Program-made: the position numbers and the translations under genes
In this document: piece by piece, positions 1-11,200 of the stretch
Layout: each line of letters opens with the position of its first letter
How positions within the stretch are numbered: the stretch's first letter is position 1
NCBI GenBank assembly: GCA_031771865.1
Contig: JASISA010000001.1
Coordinates: 1-64,000 of the forward strand
DNA from: Nothophaeocryptopus gaeumannii
Taxonomy: Eukaryota; Ascomycota; Dothideomycetes; Mycosphaerellales; Mycosphaerellaceae
Length of the DNA: 64,000 nt
Direction: 5' to 3'
The notes under the pieces: generated by a model
Database searches by the model: none
Seen by the model: only the letters and a program-made list of their open reading frames with translations
What the model was told of the DNA's origin: nothing

Positions 1-239
1 TTGTTCTAGGAGTAGGCGCGCAGGTTCGACCTGCCTAAGGATGCATAGTACAGCGGTTTAGTAACATGGTTGTCTTGTCAGGCGTATCAGTCCAATGATG
101 GTCAGATCGTGTAAGGTAAGCCAGTAGAATAGGCCTGTGTATGGCGTGAAAATAGCTTTAAAATCAGCCGTACCGTTTCCTGATTTCTTGGCTAGCCAAA
201 GCGTTGCCCATCCAGCCACTTGGCGGCGTACTGGCACAG

Positions 240-2605
240 CGGAAAGTTGATCTGATCTGGTCTATCATGAGATTGTGGTCTAGGTTAAGAAGGTAGATCA
301 GCGAGACTTTGGCAACAGTACACTGGCAGTAGACTCGCAAACTCCTGGAAACTTGGCTTCATACTGCCGGATAGCAAGTATTCCTGACAGAAAAGTGCGC
401 AAGCTGCAATAGCGTCTTATTCTCGGTCAAAATGGACAACCGTAACTAGACTGGAGCATATTTGTGCGATTTCGCTCGGATCCGGGAGCCTATTGCCAGG
501 GAGAGAATCCTCCATCGCCTTCAACAACAACAGCTATTGCATCAACAGCCTCCTGTCAAGTTGCAACGGCCGATCTGGAGTAAGCCAGAAATTGAAGGAT
601 CCTTGTAGCGTGTTGTGTGTACTCAGGTCCAATAGCAGTTAGAATCCGTCGTAGGTTTCGTGCAGTGTTGCGGCAGATAAGAGCGCTTGTTGTAGAGTTT
701 TGTAGTCAAGACACTTTTCCAACACATCAAGTTGGCACGCAGCCCATCGAAACCTGGGTTTCACAGTGTTAATGGATATGTTTCTAAATTTTGGTGGCGC
801 TACTCACATGCCCTTTTGGCTTGCTCCATAATTTGGTCAAACTCCTTTTGAACGTCCGGCCTTTGATTGCCATCTCTTCAATTTACTATCGGGTCTTCAA
901 TCCTCGCCTTAACGTAGGCTCCATATCCTTGTCTACAGGACTCTGCTGATGCTAACAATCTGTTCAGGACGTACCCACTTGGTAAGTTCTGACTCAATGT
1001 CGCTCCTTTGCGGCTTGTTGCAATAAGCTGGATGTCTCCCGATGGAACAGCGTTGCTGCCTTCATCCACAAAAGCAGTTCTGTCCTTGTTGTACATATCC
1101 ATCTAGTGCATCGAGCACAAATGTGGTGGAACCGGTTTTCTGAGTATGGCTTGGAGTGTCGTAAGGAGAGAATCTGTCGGGTCGTTTCTCTCCGCTTTCG
1201 TGACGTCCAAAAGTTGCCTGCCGTTGCTGGAGCCTTTGGAGTGAGGGGAACACTGAGAAATGAGCGAGCGAGCCATACTGTCGACGGTCTGCTTTACGTG
1301 TCATTGAAGTCAAAGTAGAAGTAGGCGACAAAGCTTGTACAACGGTCTGCTTTGCTCTGCGTTTCAAGGTCTCGATTATTGGGAGGGTGCTTAAAACTGT
1401 CTTTCCCGCAGCCAGGTATCCCATGAAGCCAAAGGAAGGAGCGAGAGGTCTTCCAGTGCTCAAAAATATTGCTTTCTAAGAACCAGGTGCCTGTTCCAGT
1501 ATGGCGTTGCTTCAGCGCTTTGCTGTAGCTGTGATATGTCTGGTGCGGCAAGCCACCTCTGAGCTCAGTCGTTTGTGAGTGCTAGCAGGTTTTGACTGTT
1601 GCGTAAATCTTGGTCACATCATTCTGGACTTGATGTTCATTACTAAAGAGCGAAGTTGATGTGGGATGTAGAACTACTTACCTGCTGGACAGCCTGCCAA
1701 TCGTACGTCTGCTCGATCGCTTCCTTTGTACGTGCTTAAGGAAGTCCTTTGCAAATGCTGCCGCTGTCATTGCAGCATAATTCGCCATGCATTCTTCCTC
1801 TCGTCTGCATAGTCGCAAATACTCACGGATAACCAGACACGGGAAGTTGTTCATAAGACCAGCGGCTTCCATCTCAAAGCAAAGCGCCTTTATGTTCGCC
1901 TTCCTGCCTAACCGTTCCAGCACAGCATCTCTCCTCCGCATTTGAGAAGCACTTTCGCCAGAGGCGATGGTGCCGTAGTGGAATTCGCAAGGCATCCGCG
2001 GTGGTCGGTCGTTCAGGGTCGCGGTAGGAGGCGCCTGGATATCCAAACTTTCTTCTATCTGGGGCCGTTTCGAAAGGCTTTTCTTGAAGGAACGCTAGTA
2101 CCGCAGAGTCTCCCATGTCGTAGGTGGATTTCAGCCTCGAAAGTGTAGTAAGCAGCGCATTGGGAGGGGCGTTCAGAAATCCTCGGAGCTCTTCTGCCTG
2201 CTCGTTGCCTACTATGCTGGATTTGTAGGCGTCGTACTGAACTACTCCTCCATGTGTGCCCTCTGGCTGGCCCACAACAACGTCTCCAAGGCGTATCCTC
2301 GCTAGAGGCATGCCGGCGCCAATTCCAACCATGAGCCCTACACGAATACTTGGTAGTGATGCCAACATGCCAGTAGCCGCAGCCTGAGCAGAGCCAGTGC
2401 CGTATCTTCCGCCTGGTAGACAGCAATCACCACAAGGTGGTCAAAGATCCGGCCCTATGTAGCTGTTGTGGTCGACTGTACTCTGGACGAAGTCCTGGGA
2501 TCGTCAGAGTATTCTTCATCCAGAATCACGCGGGCGGCAGCCAGTTCATGGCTGGAGCGCTGCAATCCAGCCAATTGAGAAAGCAGATGACTTATGTGTA
2601 TTCTC
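240..2605 (-). pseudogene. Decayed NLR-like gene: PNP_UDP domain followed by NACHT NTPase
   Basis: Read from high to low coordinates, fragments in all three minus frames line up with a fungal PNP_UDP-NACHT receptor. The nucleoside-phosphorylase-like part runs from about 2605 to 1690: SIGWIAAL, ELAAARVILDEEY, RYGTGSAQAAATGML, LMVGIGAG, GDVVVGQPEGTHGGV, and near its end FEMEAAGLMNNFPCLVIRE and YAAMTAAAFAKD. The NACHT part follows: P-loop LWLHGIPGCGK at about 1430, Walker-B-like VLDALDGY at about 1100, LIATSRKG at about 1020. The region RFRWAACQLDVLEKCLDY lies near 750, and an FSVREYL-like segment near 380. Frames switch at least five times and contain stops, so the gene is dead. In the family the N-terminal domain senses or signals and NACHT oligomerises on nucleotide binding. 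No C-terminal repeat domain is visible; it may lie beyond the left edge or be lost. Confidence 0.8.
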
Positions 2606-3250
2606 CATCTTGTGAGCAGGAGGATGTACGGAGAAACAAAAGTGAAATCAAGACAGAAGATCAGCAGAACATCAACGAGGCTGCGCGAGGAGCGGGAATT
2701 TCGGGAGTCCGTAGCCTCGTCAAGCTGGCACAGAAGCACCTGCAGTGCAAGCCAGCTCACCAGCCTGCAGCGGCGTGCTTAAGAAGCTCTCTGCCACTCA
2801 ATTGCCGCAGAATCGAGCGGGACTATATATCGGCGTGTCCAACCCGAGCCCACCGGTGAGCGCAGTCTCGAAGGCATGCTTCCAAAGTCACAAACCCGTC
2901 ACGCACTCCTGCATGCACCTTTGCAACTTTTGCAACTTTTTGCATTATCAGACAGCGGCGTCCTTGCGCGGTATGCGTCTGTGTTAGAGCGCATGGATAT
3001 CTTGGAAAGCCGGCTACACTTATTTACATCGTTCCATACAGCGACAGCATACCCCAGCGGAATGGCAGACAGAAAGTGCAGGACGTCACATGCTGTTCCT
3101 TCAAGATTGTTCTATACGGCACAGACTGGCAATCGCAAAGCCGCAGAAGACGGCCATCACACATCTCATCGACCGCTGCTGTGACGCCATTTCGCGCCAC
3201 GTAGTTCATCTGCCGCCCTTACACAAAGGCCATGGAGCTTCTTAGGGACG
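2606..3250. other. Gene-free interval between two relics
   Basis: Open frames here are short and overlap on both strands without recognisable motifs. Two copies of a TTTGCAACTTT-like string lie near 2920-2945. Nothing else is supported. Confidence 0.4.
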
Positions 3251-3990
3251 CGCCCGTATTTGCTGTATGCAGCTGCAAAGCCACACAGGGCGGCCTCTCA
3301 GCTCGCGGTCGCCCTGCAGCCTTTCCTTATCGGCTTCCTTTACAAAGGCAAAGAGGATATTTACAAAGAAGGCTTTCAAGGATCAGAGTTGCTGGGTACT
3401 ACTCAAGATGGCAATCGTGAATGGATCACATGCCTAGCCTGTATCTCTGCAGCTAATGAGTGCCTTCCTCCAGGCCTAATCTATTAGGCAAAGACAGGCA
3501 ATATTCAAGACACTTGGGTACAGGATCTCGACACATCTATTCACAATTTTTTCATGGCATCCTCAGAGAATGGATGGACAGACAATAAGCTTGGTCTAGC
3601 GTGGTTAGAGCAGGTATTTGATCGCTTTACAAGGCCTATTGCAGGAGATCTTGGAGACTGTTGTTTGTTGATGGGCATGGGTCACATATCAATATGGACT
3701 TCCTTCATATTGTGACAGTCACGGATCTTGCTTGCTGTCTACCCACCTCATTCTACCATAGACTACAGCCTCTAGATGTCTCACTCTTCTCACCTCTTGG
3801 ACTCTATTACAGTCAGAACTGGACCACTTTCTACGAGACTGTCAAGGCCTTTCTTCAATTACGAGGAGACAGCGAGGAGGATCATCAGATTGTTTATCAC
3901 GGCTAACGTGAAATTGCCCTCGCCTATTGCCCTGATAGCGGATCATGTCAGCATCAGGCATATGGGGTGTGTTTGTCACAAAGTGCAAAT
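3250..3990 (+). mobile_element. Fot1/pogo-type transposase relic (DDE domain)
   Basis: Fragments match the catalytic half of a Fot1-like Tc1/mariner-pogo transposase in order: DGNREWITCLACIS and LPPGLIY before a TAG at about 3485; then, in the same frame, QDTWVQDLD, NGWTDNKLGLAWLEQVFDR; after a frameshift near 3655, the DDE block FVDGHGSHINMDFL with its Asp-Gly-His-Gly-Ser-His core, and YHRLQPLDVSLFSPL with YYSQ. Further frame changes follow at about 3840. The N-terminal HTH/CENPB part is not visible next to it. The TAG lies where the family has a residue that a CAG codon would fit. No terminal inverted repeats were found flanking the fragment, so this is a truncated, inactive copy. Confidence 0.75.
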
Positions 3991-4453
3991 GGAAGAAATG
4001 TCGGGGCCTCGCACGATCTCACGTCTCTCGAGAACCAATCGATTCTGCGGACCAGCCTGGATTTCAGCATTGTGCTGCCGGCAGAGTTGAACGCCTTGTG
4101 ACAGTCTCGGCCAATCGATAGCGTGAAGTCGAATGTGGTGAGACGTGTTTAAGACGTAATGCAAAAAAGCCAGATGCCCATATGCCGACTTCTCGCGTGC
4201 ATTTGTTCGAATATGCCTCTCCTGTGAGCTTCGAGAATGTATACATATGTAGAGAATTCGTTCCTTCTTCGTCCGCCTTGCAACAAACATTCAGCCCGCT
4301 ATGGCCACTTCAGCCCTTAACGTATTTCTCGACTTTCCGGTAAACAACATTAGGATCATACAACACAATCTAATCCAACGACTAGTAACAAGCCATAGAC
4401 TCATCGATTCAACGTTCCCGACTGGACTTCTTAGCTGATAGCCCGCGATCAAT
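3991..4453. other. Gene-free interval
   Basis: Short open frames on both strands show no recognisable motif and no coherent reading across frames. Confidence 0.4.
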
Positions 4454-5170
4454 TTGCGAGTCAATTCGAGCCTACGAATCGTGAAGATGAGATTCGCCTT
4501 GGAGTTGAGATCAGTACTCCAGAACTCGCCAGTCTTCGTTTCCAACGAATCCGAGGTGGCCATGCATTTTATCTCCAGTGTTCTCTCATTAGCCCAGAAG
4601 GCCTTTGAGACGTTCCGCATCTATTCTTTCGTCGAGAGATTGACCACCAGAGAGGTAACGCAAGATACTACGATGACCGTCGACTTTGCGATTTTATATC
4701 AGAAAAACACAATTCAATATCCAAGGTGCGCGGCCATTGGGGAATGCAAAAGACCCCATGTTATCCGGCCAGATGAGTGAGAAAACGGTAAGGCGTGCGA
4801 GTAACTTCTGAACACGCAACTTAGCAAGAGAGCTGCTAGGGTAAGCACCCACTATAAAATTTCAATCTCTAGGATACTAAACGCAATTAAGGTACGCCTG
4901 GTACTATGATTGCCCGCAAGCCTTCTGTTATATGGCGTACATCTATTGCTCCTTCGCTGGCAGTGTGGCAATCGGGACCAGCTACAAACCACGACCCTGC
5001 ATGTTGGATTGTGCCGGTCGCTGGGGACCAGTTGGGAGTATTGCAGTCCGACGTGCGTTGTATATGCTATTAAGGGAAGGATGTCACAGAATCCATGGGC
5101 AAATAGCAGATCAAGCGGCGACAGTAGTCGGTCAATATCGCCTTCTCCACCAGGCGCATTCTGAGCGTCC
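4454..5170 (+). pseudogene. Relic of a fungal PD-(D/E)XK-like protein
   Basis: The first frame (4454-4780) ends VDFAILYQ...AAIGECKRPHVIRPDE followed by TGA. The spacing and the G-E-x-K-R core resemble the nuclease-like segment of a fungal-specific family of large proteins that often also carry a kinase-like domain. The TGA sits where a Trp codon (TGG) would be natural. Downstream, after frame changes, YDCPQAFCY (about 4900) and AVRRALYMLLREGCHRIHG (about 5050-5105) look like the next conserved blocks of the same family. Several stops and shifts make it non-functional. Family assignment is from memory of the motif pattern and is tentative; a kinase-like relic lies just downstream on the opposite strand and need not be related. 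Confidence 0.4.
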
Positions 5171-5421
5171 ATACTGGACCCACTCTCATTCGAGACAGGT
5201 ATCGTGGGTTTTACCAGGGTTACAGAGAACTCTGAACGAGACGGCTGCATTCTGGTACTGGGTCGACGCAGGGAATAGTGTCCAGGCTTCGGAGCCGCCT
5301 TTGCGGTAAATGCCGTCATCTAACCAAAGAACATAGCCGGACTATGTCGCATACTACAGTCGTAAACATCTAGGATGGAAGGGAAGGTCAATAGGAGTTG
5401 ATTCATACGAACAGATATCTT

Positions 5422-6129
5422 CTAAACGACCGCATATCCTGTGCTTGACCGAATCTCAACGTTCTCTAGTTCTTTGATTAGCAGTTCCGCATCAGCCATA
5501 TTGTAAGACTCGCAATTATCGACAATCTCAGAAATTGAAAAGTCGATCAGGATGACTTGATTGGATTGAAGAACCATAATGTTGTCCGGCTTGGCATCGC
5601 CATGCAGTACAAGGTACTTGGAGATCTCGCCGTAGCAGCTTGTAATTCCTTGCTTGAGCTGTGCGGTGCCTATACTCTCTCCCTTGATATCTGATTGAAA
5701 ATAGATTGAAGAGTTACCCCATTGAGGTATTCCAGAGCAATACCAAATTTTTCTGGTATAGTCTGGTCCAGCTCTATTGCAGCCGCGAGTTGCCAACGGA
5801 CATCCGGGGTACTACCTGGGAAGTTGCGTCTCCTAACGCGGCTGAGCTGAGCATTCGAGACCTTCACTTCTCCATATATTCGAGGCACGAACATGCCCTG
5901 CAATTGTCCGAGCTCGTTCATTGCCCCTCTTTTCGCTTTCAAAACCACCCTCTTCAGCGTGTATCTTGACGATTAATGTCTGGGGAAGGCTAGCTAGTGT
6001 GTCATGTCCAAACAAAAATATATCCGAGTGACTTGAGCAATGCACCCAGCGCAGGACATATCCGTGCAATGGAGTATCGTTAAGGTAGATGACCTTCACA
6101 AAATTAGTTAATCGGTTCTCGAAAGTCAA
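5422..6129 (-). pseudogene. Decayed protein-kinase-like gene
   Basis: Three overlapping minus-strand frames join into one kinase-like sequence: GYVLRWVHCSS and LPQTLIVKIHAEEGGFESEK (ATP-binding Lys in VKI) at 6060-5930, then NELGQLQGMFVPRIYGEV and GIALEYLNGVTL (hinge) at 5910-5690, then LVLHGDAKPDNIMVL (catalytic HGDxxxxN) and VILIDFSIS (DFG-like Asp) at 5610-5530. The C-lobe is short. Two frame changes (about 5940 and 5700) break it. The HGDAKPDN loop is like that of fungal aminoglycoside-phosphotransferase/kinase-like proteins rather than classical HRDLKPxN kinases. The start is not resolved and the substrate is unknown. Confidence 0.6.
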
Positions 6130-8083
6130 ATGGATTCAATATCTGCACCATAGAATAGAACGATTGTTCCTGTTGCAACATCCTATAGAGCACTAGTTTG
6201 CGAAGAGTAGACGATCCAAATTTATTTGCAGTGCGTTGAACAGCGACAGGTAAGAACTAGAGTACTTCAATCAAGGGAGAGAGTGTGTGTATATACGTAG
6301 ACTAGAAGAATTGGAATCTTAGTGCGTCAAGATCGGTCAGCGGCCGTGCGATGCTTGGCACACGTCACACTAGGACTGCCGGGTTCCACTACTGTACAGT
6401 CCTGTCAAGCGAAGTGACCAGCAGGCAATCCTTGATAATATTTGACGCTAAACTACTTAAGACTCATTAACAGTCGATTGAATATTCAGGCCTACAGGAA
6501 TTCCTGCAGAGCAAGAAGAACGATTCCTTGTATATTTTGACATAATGTTTGAATTCATGGTGGAGACCTGCAATCTATTCAAACAAGAGGACCGCGAATT
6601 GCCTGCAAAGCTTGTTGATGTATAATAATATCTTGAAGATGAATTAGAGGAAAACGAGATCACGGGAACCTGAAACCCAAGTTCCAGACAAGAGGTCTTC
6701 TATCTGCTACTTATTACTTGTTTTCATCCTAATGTTGGGCCCTTTCCATCGGCGATGTCTCCAATGCGAGTCTCCCAGTATGTTCATTTCCCTCTCCAAG
6801 CAATCTCCTTAGTGTCAAGAGTGCCACGGCGTGTAGAACTCAAGCGGATTCGTCTATATGAAGCCCATTGTTGGCATTGCCGCATTTGCAAGAGGGCATG
6901 CGAGAGGACAAATTTCTTAGCAGACGACCTCTGTGAGATTGGCTCGGTACTCGCATGGCTGTTTGTTTGAAGCAACCCGCTTGTGGGCGAAGGAGGAGAG
7001 AGGCATGTGCTAGGTCCTGCTCACGGGGCTGGCCTAATAAGCATGGTTATCCATACTCTCTCTCTCTGCTTTGGCGGTGCGTAACCGGAGAAAGAGAAAG
7101 GGGGGGAGAGTGATAGGTAAAAACGCCACTGTGGCAACATATAGAAAGCTCCAGGGCACATTTGCGTGTACCTGCTGATGTATAGAGCAAAGACGTAAGC
7201 TCCCAGCGATTAGGCCCATGTTCACCTATGCACCCATACAGCCACGTTCGTCTGGCAGGGCTGGATGGTTTCCACACCATGCTTGGCCTCACAAAACTCA
7301 ACGACGCTGCAGATCGACGGGAACAGATTGCGGCACAAAGAGCACTTGCCGTGCCCGCGATGCCTGTCGAGAAAAACGCACACGCTGCGATGGTTCTTAC
7401 TCTTATTGTCGACACGGACCTAGTCCATTTTCCTGCGATTAACCCGGGAGCAATGGCAGATGCATAGCGACCTTTGACGACCTCGGATCCTTGTCTCGCT
7501 ATACAGAGTGGCCTAGGTACCAAGAATGTGCCATTTTATTTTTTCGAAACTAAGTCATAGTGTCGTCTAGGCCCTTGGAGGTTAGAAAAAGCGTTCGATC
7601 TCCTCGGCGGGCGGTATGCACGCGACTGCGGACAGCTGGATGATTCGCAGTCAACGAAGACCACCTCCGTTCTAGTGCGTCGGCGGCCTTAGGCGTCAAT
7701 ATCGACCCTTATTGTAGTGTGGCGAGTGCACCTGCCCAAGATCAGAACGGAAGTGCAACACTCAGAGGAGGCTTACATGTCGGTATGTTTCTTTTTCAGC
7801 TTCTGCAAGACAGGCGAATTATACGAGTGATGAAAGTGGCTCGCCCATGGGCCGTACTATTCGGTTTATATGCGCACTACTCATGCGGAAACGCAAGGCT
7901 AACGATTAGGCAACAACATGCGCGGCGCATTCTTATATAGTTCCCGGATGTGGGGCGAGTTTCCCGGCGCCCCGGGCCGTTCTGGCAAGGAGCGCGTCGA
8001 AGCCTTTGAGTAGCCAATGCAAACAACCTGTGGTCATTATTCTCAGATACGAATTCCACTCATTCCTATATTAGCAACTTGGA
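6130..8083. other. Long interval without a recognisable gene
   Basis: Only short frames occur. A CT-dinucleotide stretch lies at about 7056-7072. A plus-strand frame at 7228-7467 (79 codons from ATG) is the longest tidy one, but it has no motif I recognise and its antisense frame is longer, so no gene is called. Confidence 0.4.
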
Positions 8084-9095
8084 ATGACGGACACGAACGA
8101 TTCAGCTACAGGAGCAAATGGTATCGACAATACAGAATCTCAACTACACCCCCGTACGCATGACCTCTCGCTCGCAGGGTTCGCAAGATCACCACTTCCG
8201 CCATTATCATGCAACCTCGAGCTTGATAAGATTGTCTCTCCTAGCGATACTTCCACCTCGCCTAGTGTATCGCAACGAGACCAAGAGGAGGAGGCAGACA
8301 AAGGGGAGAGACCACAGCTTCGCTCTACGGCCGATGTGAAGATGTTCGAAGCATTTCACTTCGAGACTGGAGCATTCATTAGATGCTTTTATACCTATTT
8401 TGATGCCGACCATGGGGCTTGGATTGGACAAAATACGGAGCTGAGGAAATATAATCTGTTGCTCGAAGATATTGTCCTTAGTCTCCGGAAGATCCCAGAC
8501 GAAAAGGCCTTCCCAGAAGCACCTCAGCAGATCACACTAGCGCCTGTCGTCGATCCAGCAAAGCACTTCGTCAAACGTCCCCAGATACACTGTTTTCGGA
8601 CGAGTTCGAATCTACGCTTATTCCGCGGATGCATATCGAAGAGGCACGAATACTTGAGTATCTAAAGCAACACCCTCACCCAAACATCGTGCCATATCAT
8701 GGATGCGTCATAAAACGTGGTCGCATAGTGGGCATCGTATCAAGCGGCTCCACAAGACTTTAGAGCAACGTCTTCATGATAGCGATGCGTCTAATCTCAA
8801 TGTGGAGATTCTCGAGAAGCAACTCCGATCCGCAATTGCTCACATTCACGCACTAGGCCTTGCGCATAATGATCTCAATCCATCGAACCTCGCTCTCGAT
8901 GAATTAGACCAGCTGGCTATTATTGACTGGGGGTCCTGCAAGGAACTGGGTAAAGAGCTTATTTCTGCAGGCACACCGGGGTGGATTAATGAAGAGTACG
9001 ACATTTCGAAGCAGGAACACGACCTCACTGCTATTAACAAGGTGATTAGTTGGATCAGAAAGAATAATGGAGCCTGCCGTGAGAAGGACACGTAA
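8084..9095 (+). pseudogene. Protein-kinase-like gene broken by two small frameshifts
   Basis: From ATG 8084 the frame runs 170 codons with a low-complexity N-terminus, then a fold-like segment (KMFEAFHFETGAFIRCFYTYF). Near 8590 the frame shifts to DTLFSDEFESTLIPRMHIEE and HPHPNIVPYHGCVIKRGRIVG (N-lobe), and near 8742 it shifts again to KTLEQRLHDSD, IAHIHALGLAHNDLNPSNLAL (catalytic loop, His-Asn-Asp...Asn in place of HRDxxxxN) and LAIIDWGSCKELG (DFG replaced by DWG), then AGTPGW. Joined, this is a complete small kinase-like domain of the fungal HNDLNPSN type. With only two single-base indels it is either recently dead or carries sequence errors. No targeting signal is visible. Confidence 0.65.
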
Positions 9096-9353
9096 TTTGC
9101 GGTTGTTAAGCTGGTCCTGGTGCTAGTGCCGCACTACACTAAGCTCATTTTCGGGCGCGGATTGCTGCGATCTACTCGAGCTATCAACCTTACTGCCTGG
9201 TTTACAAGAAATGACGATATATTCCTAGAAGCTTCCAGTCATCACTGCTGATGATGCTGCCGTAACGTAACCGGTGGGGAAGCTGCGCAGGTAGTGAAGC
9301 TGCGCACGGATTTCCAACCCACTACCTTTCATCCATTACTACACACTCAAATA
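9096..9353. other. Short gene-free interval before a Fot1 relic
   Basis: It contains a direct repeat of AAGCTGCGCA at about 9280 and 9298, possibly the end of the Fot1-like relic that follows. No inverted partner was found. Confidence 0.3.
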
Positions 9354-9640
9354 TGGCCCGTTCATCAAAGCAAGCAGCTCAGATTGAAGCCAATGTCCAG
9401 GCGGTAATCGCAGCATATTAAGGAAAGGAATACGACTCCGTTCGCGCTGCTGCTCTTGCCTTCTCTGTGCCAGCCTCTACCCTTCGAGCTCGCCTTGCTG
9501 GCACGATATCTTCGCAGGCGGACTGCTCTCGACAGCGTTTAGGATGACCGGTTTTTTCGTATGGTAGCATAGAGCTTGTAGAGTTGTCTAGACGGCGTGC
9601 AGACTGTGTACAGCAAATGTCGAGAGAAGCTGGCTGCTGC
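9354..9640 (+). mobile_element. Fot1/pogo transposase N-terminal relic (HTH_psq)
   Basis: From ATG 9354 the sequence reads MARSSKQAAQIEANVQAVI, then a TAA, then GKEYDSVRAAALAFSVPAST and LRARLAG. This is the N-terminal helix-turn-helix of Fot1-like transposases (SSK-A-IEA-IQ-AI-AY, then S-RAAA-AY-VP-STL-RL-G). A second stop follows at about 9542 and the rest degenerates. It matches the part missing from the 3.3-kb relic, but the two are 5.5 kb apart and need not be from one copy. Non-functional. Confidence 0.65.
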
Positions 9641-10802
9641 TGCTGCACGGGTGCGGCCATGATGTTTCGCCTAGTGCCGCATCCCTCCACACTAAGTTGT
9701 GGTTGGTTCAATCAGGGTTGGAGAATGGCGGGTGTGGACGGACATCAGACGCAGGCGGTGGAGTCTGGTGTGTGCCAAGCAAATTAGCTTCTCTGGGTCG
9801 AACGAATAAAGCGGGGTAACCAACGCCAATGAGACTGAGTTCTAGGCAGCGGCACGTGCTGTCTAGTGATTAGCCGCCCACTTTGTAGCAGCTCCCAAGT
9901 CTTTCAGGTGCAACAGTATGCTATCCCTGTTGTCCCCGTCCCTCCGTCGCAAAGCTTTGAGATCTTACTACCTGCCGACCGTCGCACGCAGTCCAAATAT
10001 GGAACACGCACTTGAGACGATTTCCTTGAACGCGGAAGCATGAAACCCGAGACTAGGCACCCTCCGAGCTTCCTCTACCGTGACGTGTCCGAATTTGATC
10101 GCCAGGTGGCCTGCTCTAATTACTTCGGTATGGGTACTACTAGGACTAATTCGGAGCCTTTGCTAGTCTACACAAAGTTGCAAGACAGTCCTTCGGGATA
10201 TTGTAGGCGATTCGTTAATCTTGGGTTGTAGGTTTGGAGACAAATGCTGTAATGCGACCGAGGCGACGTCAAGCGCCCGCCGCTCAGGCCATTCAAGATT
10301 TAGAAGTCTGATGCCTGATCTTATGCCTGATCTTATGCCTGATTTTGTGCCTGATTTTGTGCCTAATTTAGTGCCCAATTCAATTGACGTTCTCCTTGGA
10401 TCTCTTTCTCTTGCACGATGCCTACAATGCAGCGCTTACTTCGCTAATCCCATCCCCTTTCTTATGATTCCCGTTGCTGAACTAGCGCCCGACTCGTTTC
10501 CAAGGGGTAGCGAGAAGAACACGTGAAGGGGTCAAGATTCATATCGCGCAGTTCCATCACTTCGAGGCATGACTGGTTGGGTACCGACTTACTTTCTGCA
10601 AAGGCTGTCCAAACTCGAGCGTAGACGGGCAGCACCTGTGCGGCATACGCACAATCAACCGTAGCCTACCAAATCTAGTGATATGCATGCATCCAGGGAG
10701 CCGCTAGACATCTAGGGACCCTTGACCGACCCATCGCAGCAGATATCTCTTCTTACATCCTATATTAAGAGACGCCTCGTTATCCCTCGAACTTTAAGCA
10801 TG
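9641..10802. other. Interval without a recognisable gene
   Basis: It carries a 12-bp tandem repeat (listed separately) and short frames on both strands with no motif. No reading of a conserved protein across frames was found. Confidence 0.35.
10308..10380. repeat. 12-bp tandem repeat, about six units
   Basis: The unit is TGCCTGATNTTG with drift (TGCCTGATCTTA, TGCCTGATTTTG, TGCCTAATTTAG, TGCCCAATTCAA). Read in frame it would encode a (M/V)PD(L/F) repeat, but the surrounding frame shows no other support for coding. Confidence 0.7.
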
Positions 10803-11200
10803 CCAGAGCAAAACTGCACTACCGAGCGTCTAACCTGCGAACGGGACCTTGCCGGCTCACTATGCGGTCAAGTCGTGTACGGACAAGCTGCGATGCGACA
10901 ACATCTTATCCAAACGCACCAAACAGGATAGTCATGCAAAACCTGCCAACAGGTCACTTCACTATCACTTCTTCACGTTAGGGCCCACATTACACAATGC
11001 CTTCGCAGCCACCAGGCACCTATGAAGCTCAATCCAGATGGTACTCCGGACCTCAACAGCTATATTGAGCCGACTGCAGAGAGCACAGAGCGATCGGACT
11101 TTTGGGCCGAATTTCGTGGGCAGTCACAATACCAAGCGAGCGACAGGACTAGAGCAAAGAAATTGCTTCGAGGGCAGGAGCTGCATTACCGGCAGTGAGT
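10803..11200 (+). pseudogene. Possible relic with degenerate C2H2-like fingers
   Basis: One frame from ATG 10803 crosses a TAG near 10930 and contains two cysteine/histidine groups: a CGQVVYGQAAMRQHLIQTH segment, and CKTCQQVTSLSLLHVRAHI (C-x2-C-x9-H-x3-H). A charged segment (SDFWAEFRGQSQYQ, SDRTRAKKLLRGQE) follows before the next stop. Finger spacing is not canonical and no family was recognised, so this may be chance. Frames continue in degraded form to about 11460 without further motifs. Confidence 0.25.

Noticed and set aside
1..60. tRNA T-arm-like GCAGGTTCGACCTGC at the left edge
   Set aside because: The loop is too short for a T-arm when the full stem pairs, and no other arm can be placed next to it.
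7056..7072. CT-rich microsatellite as a promoter element
   Set aside because: Short CT run with no supported gene next to it.
7228..7467. 79-codon ATG frame as a gene
   Set aside because: No motif, no splice support, and a longer antisense frame covers it.
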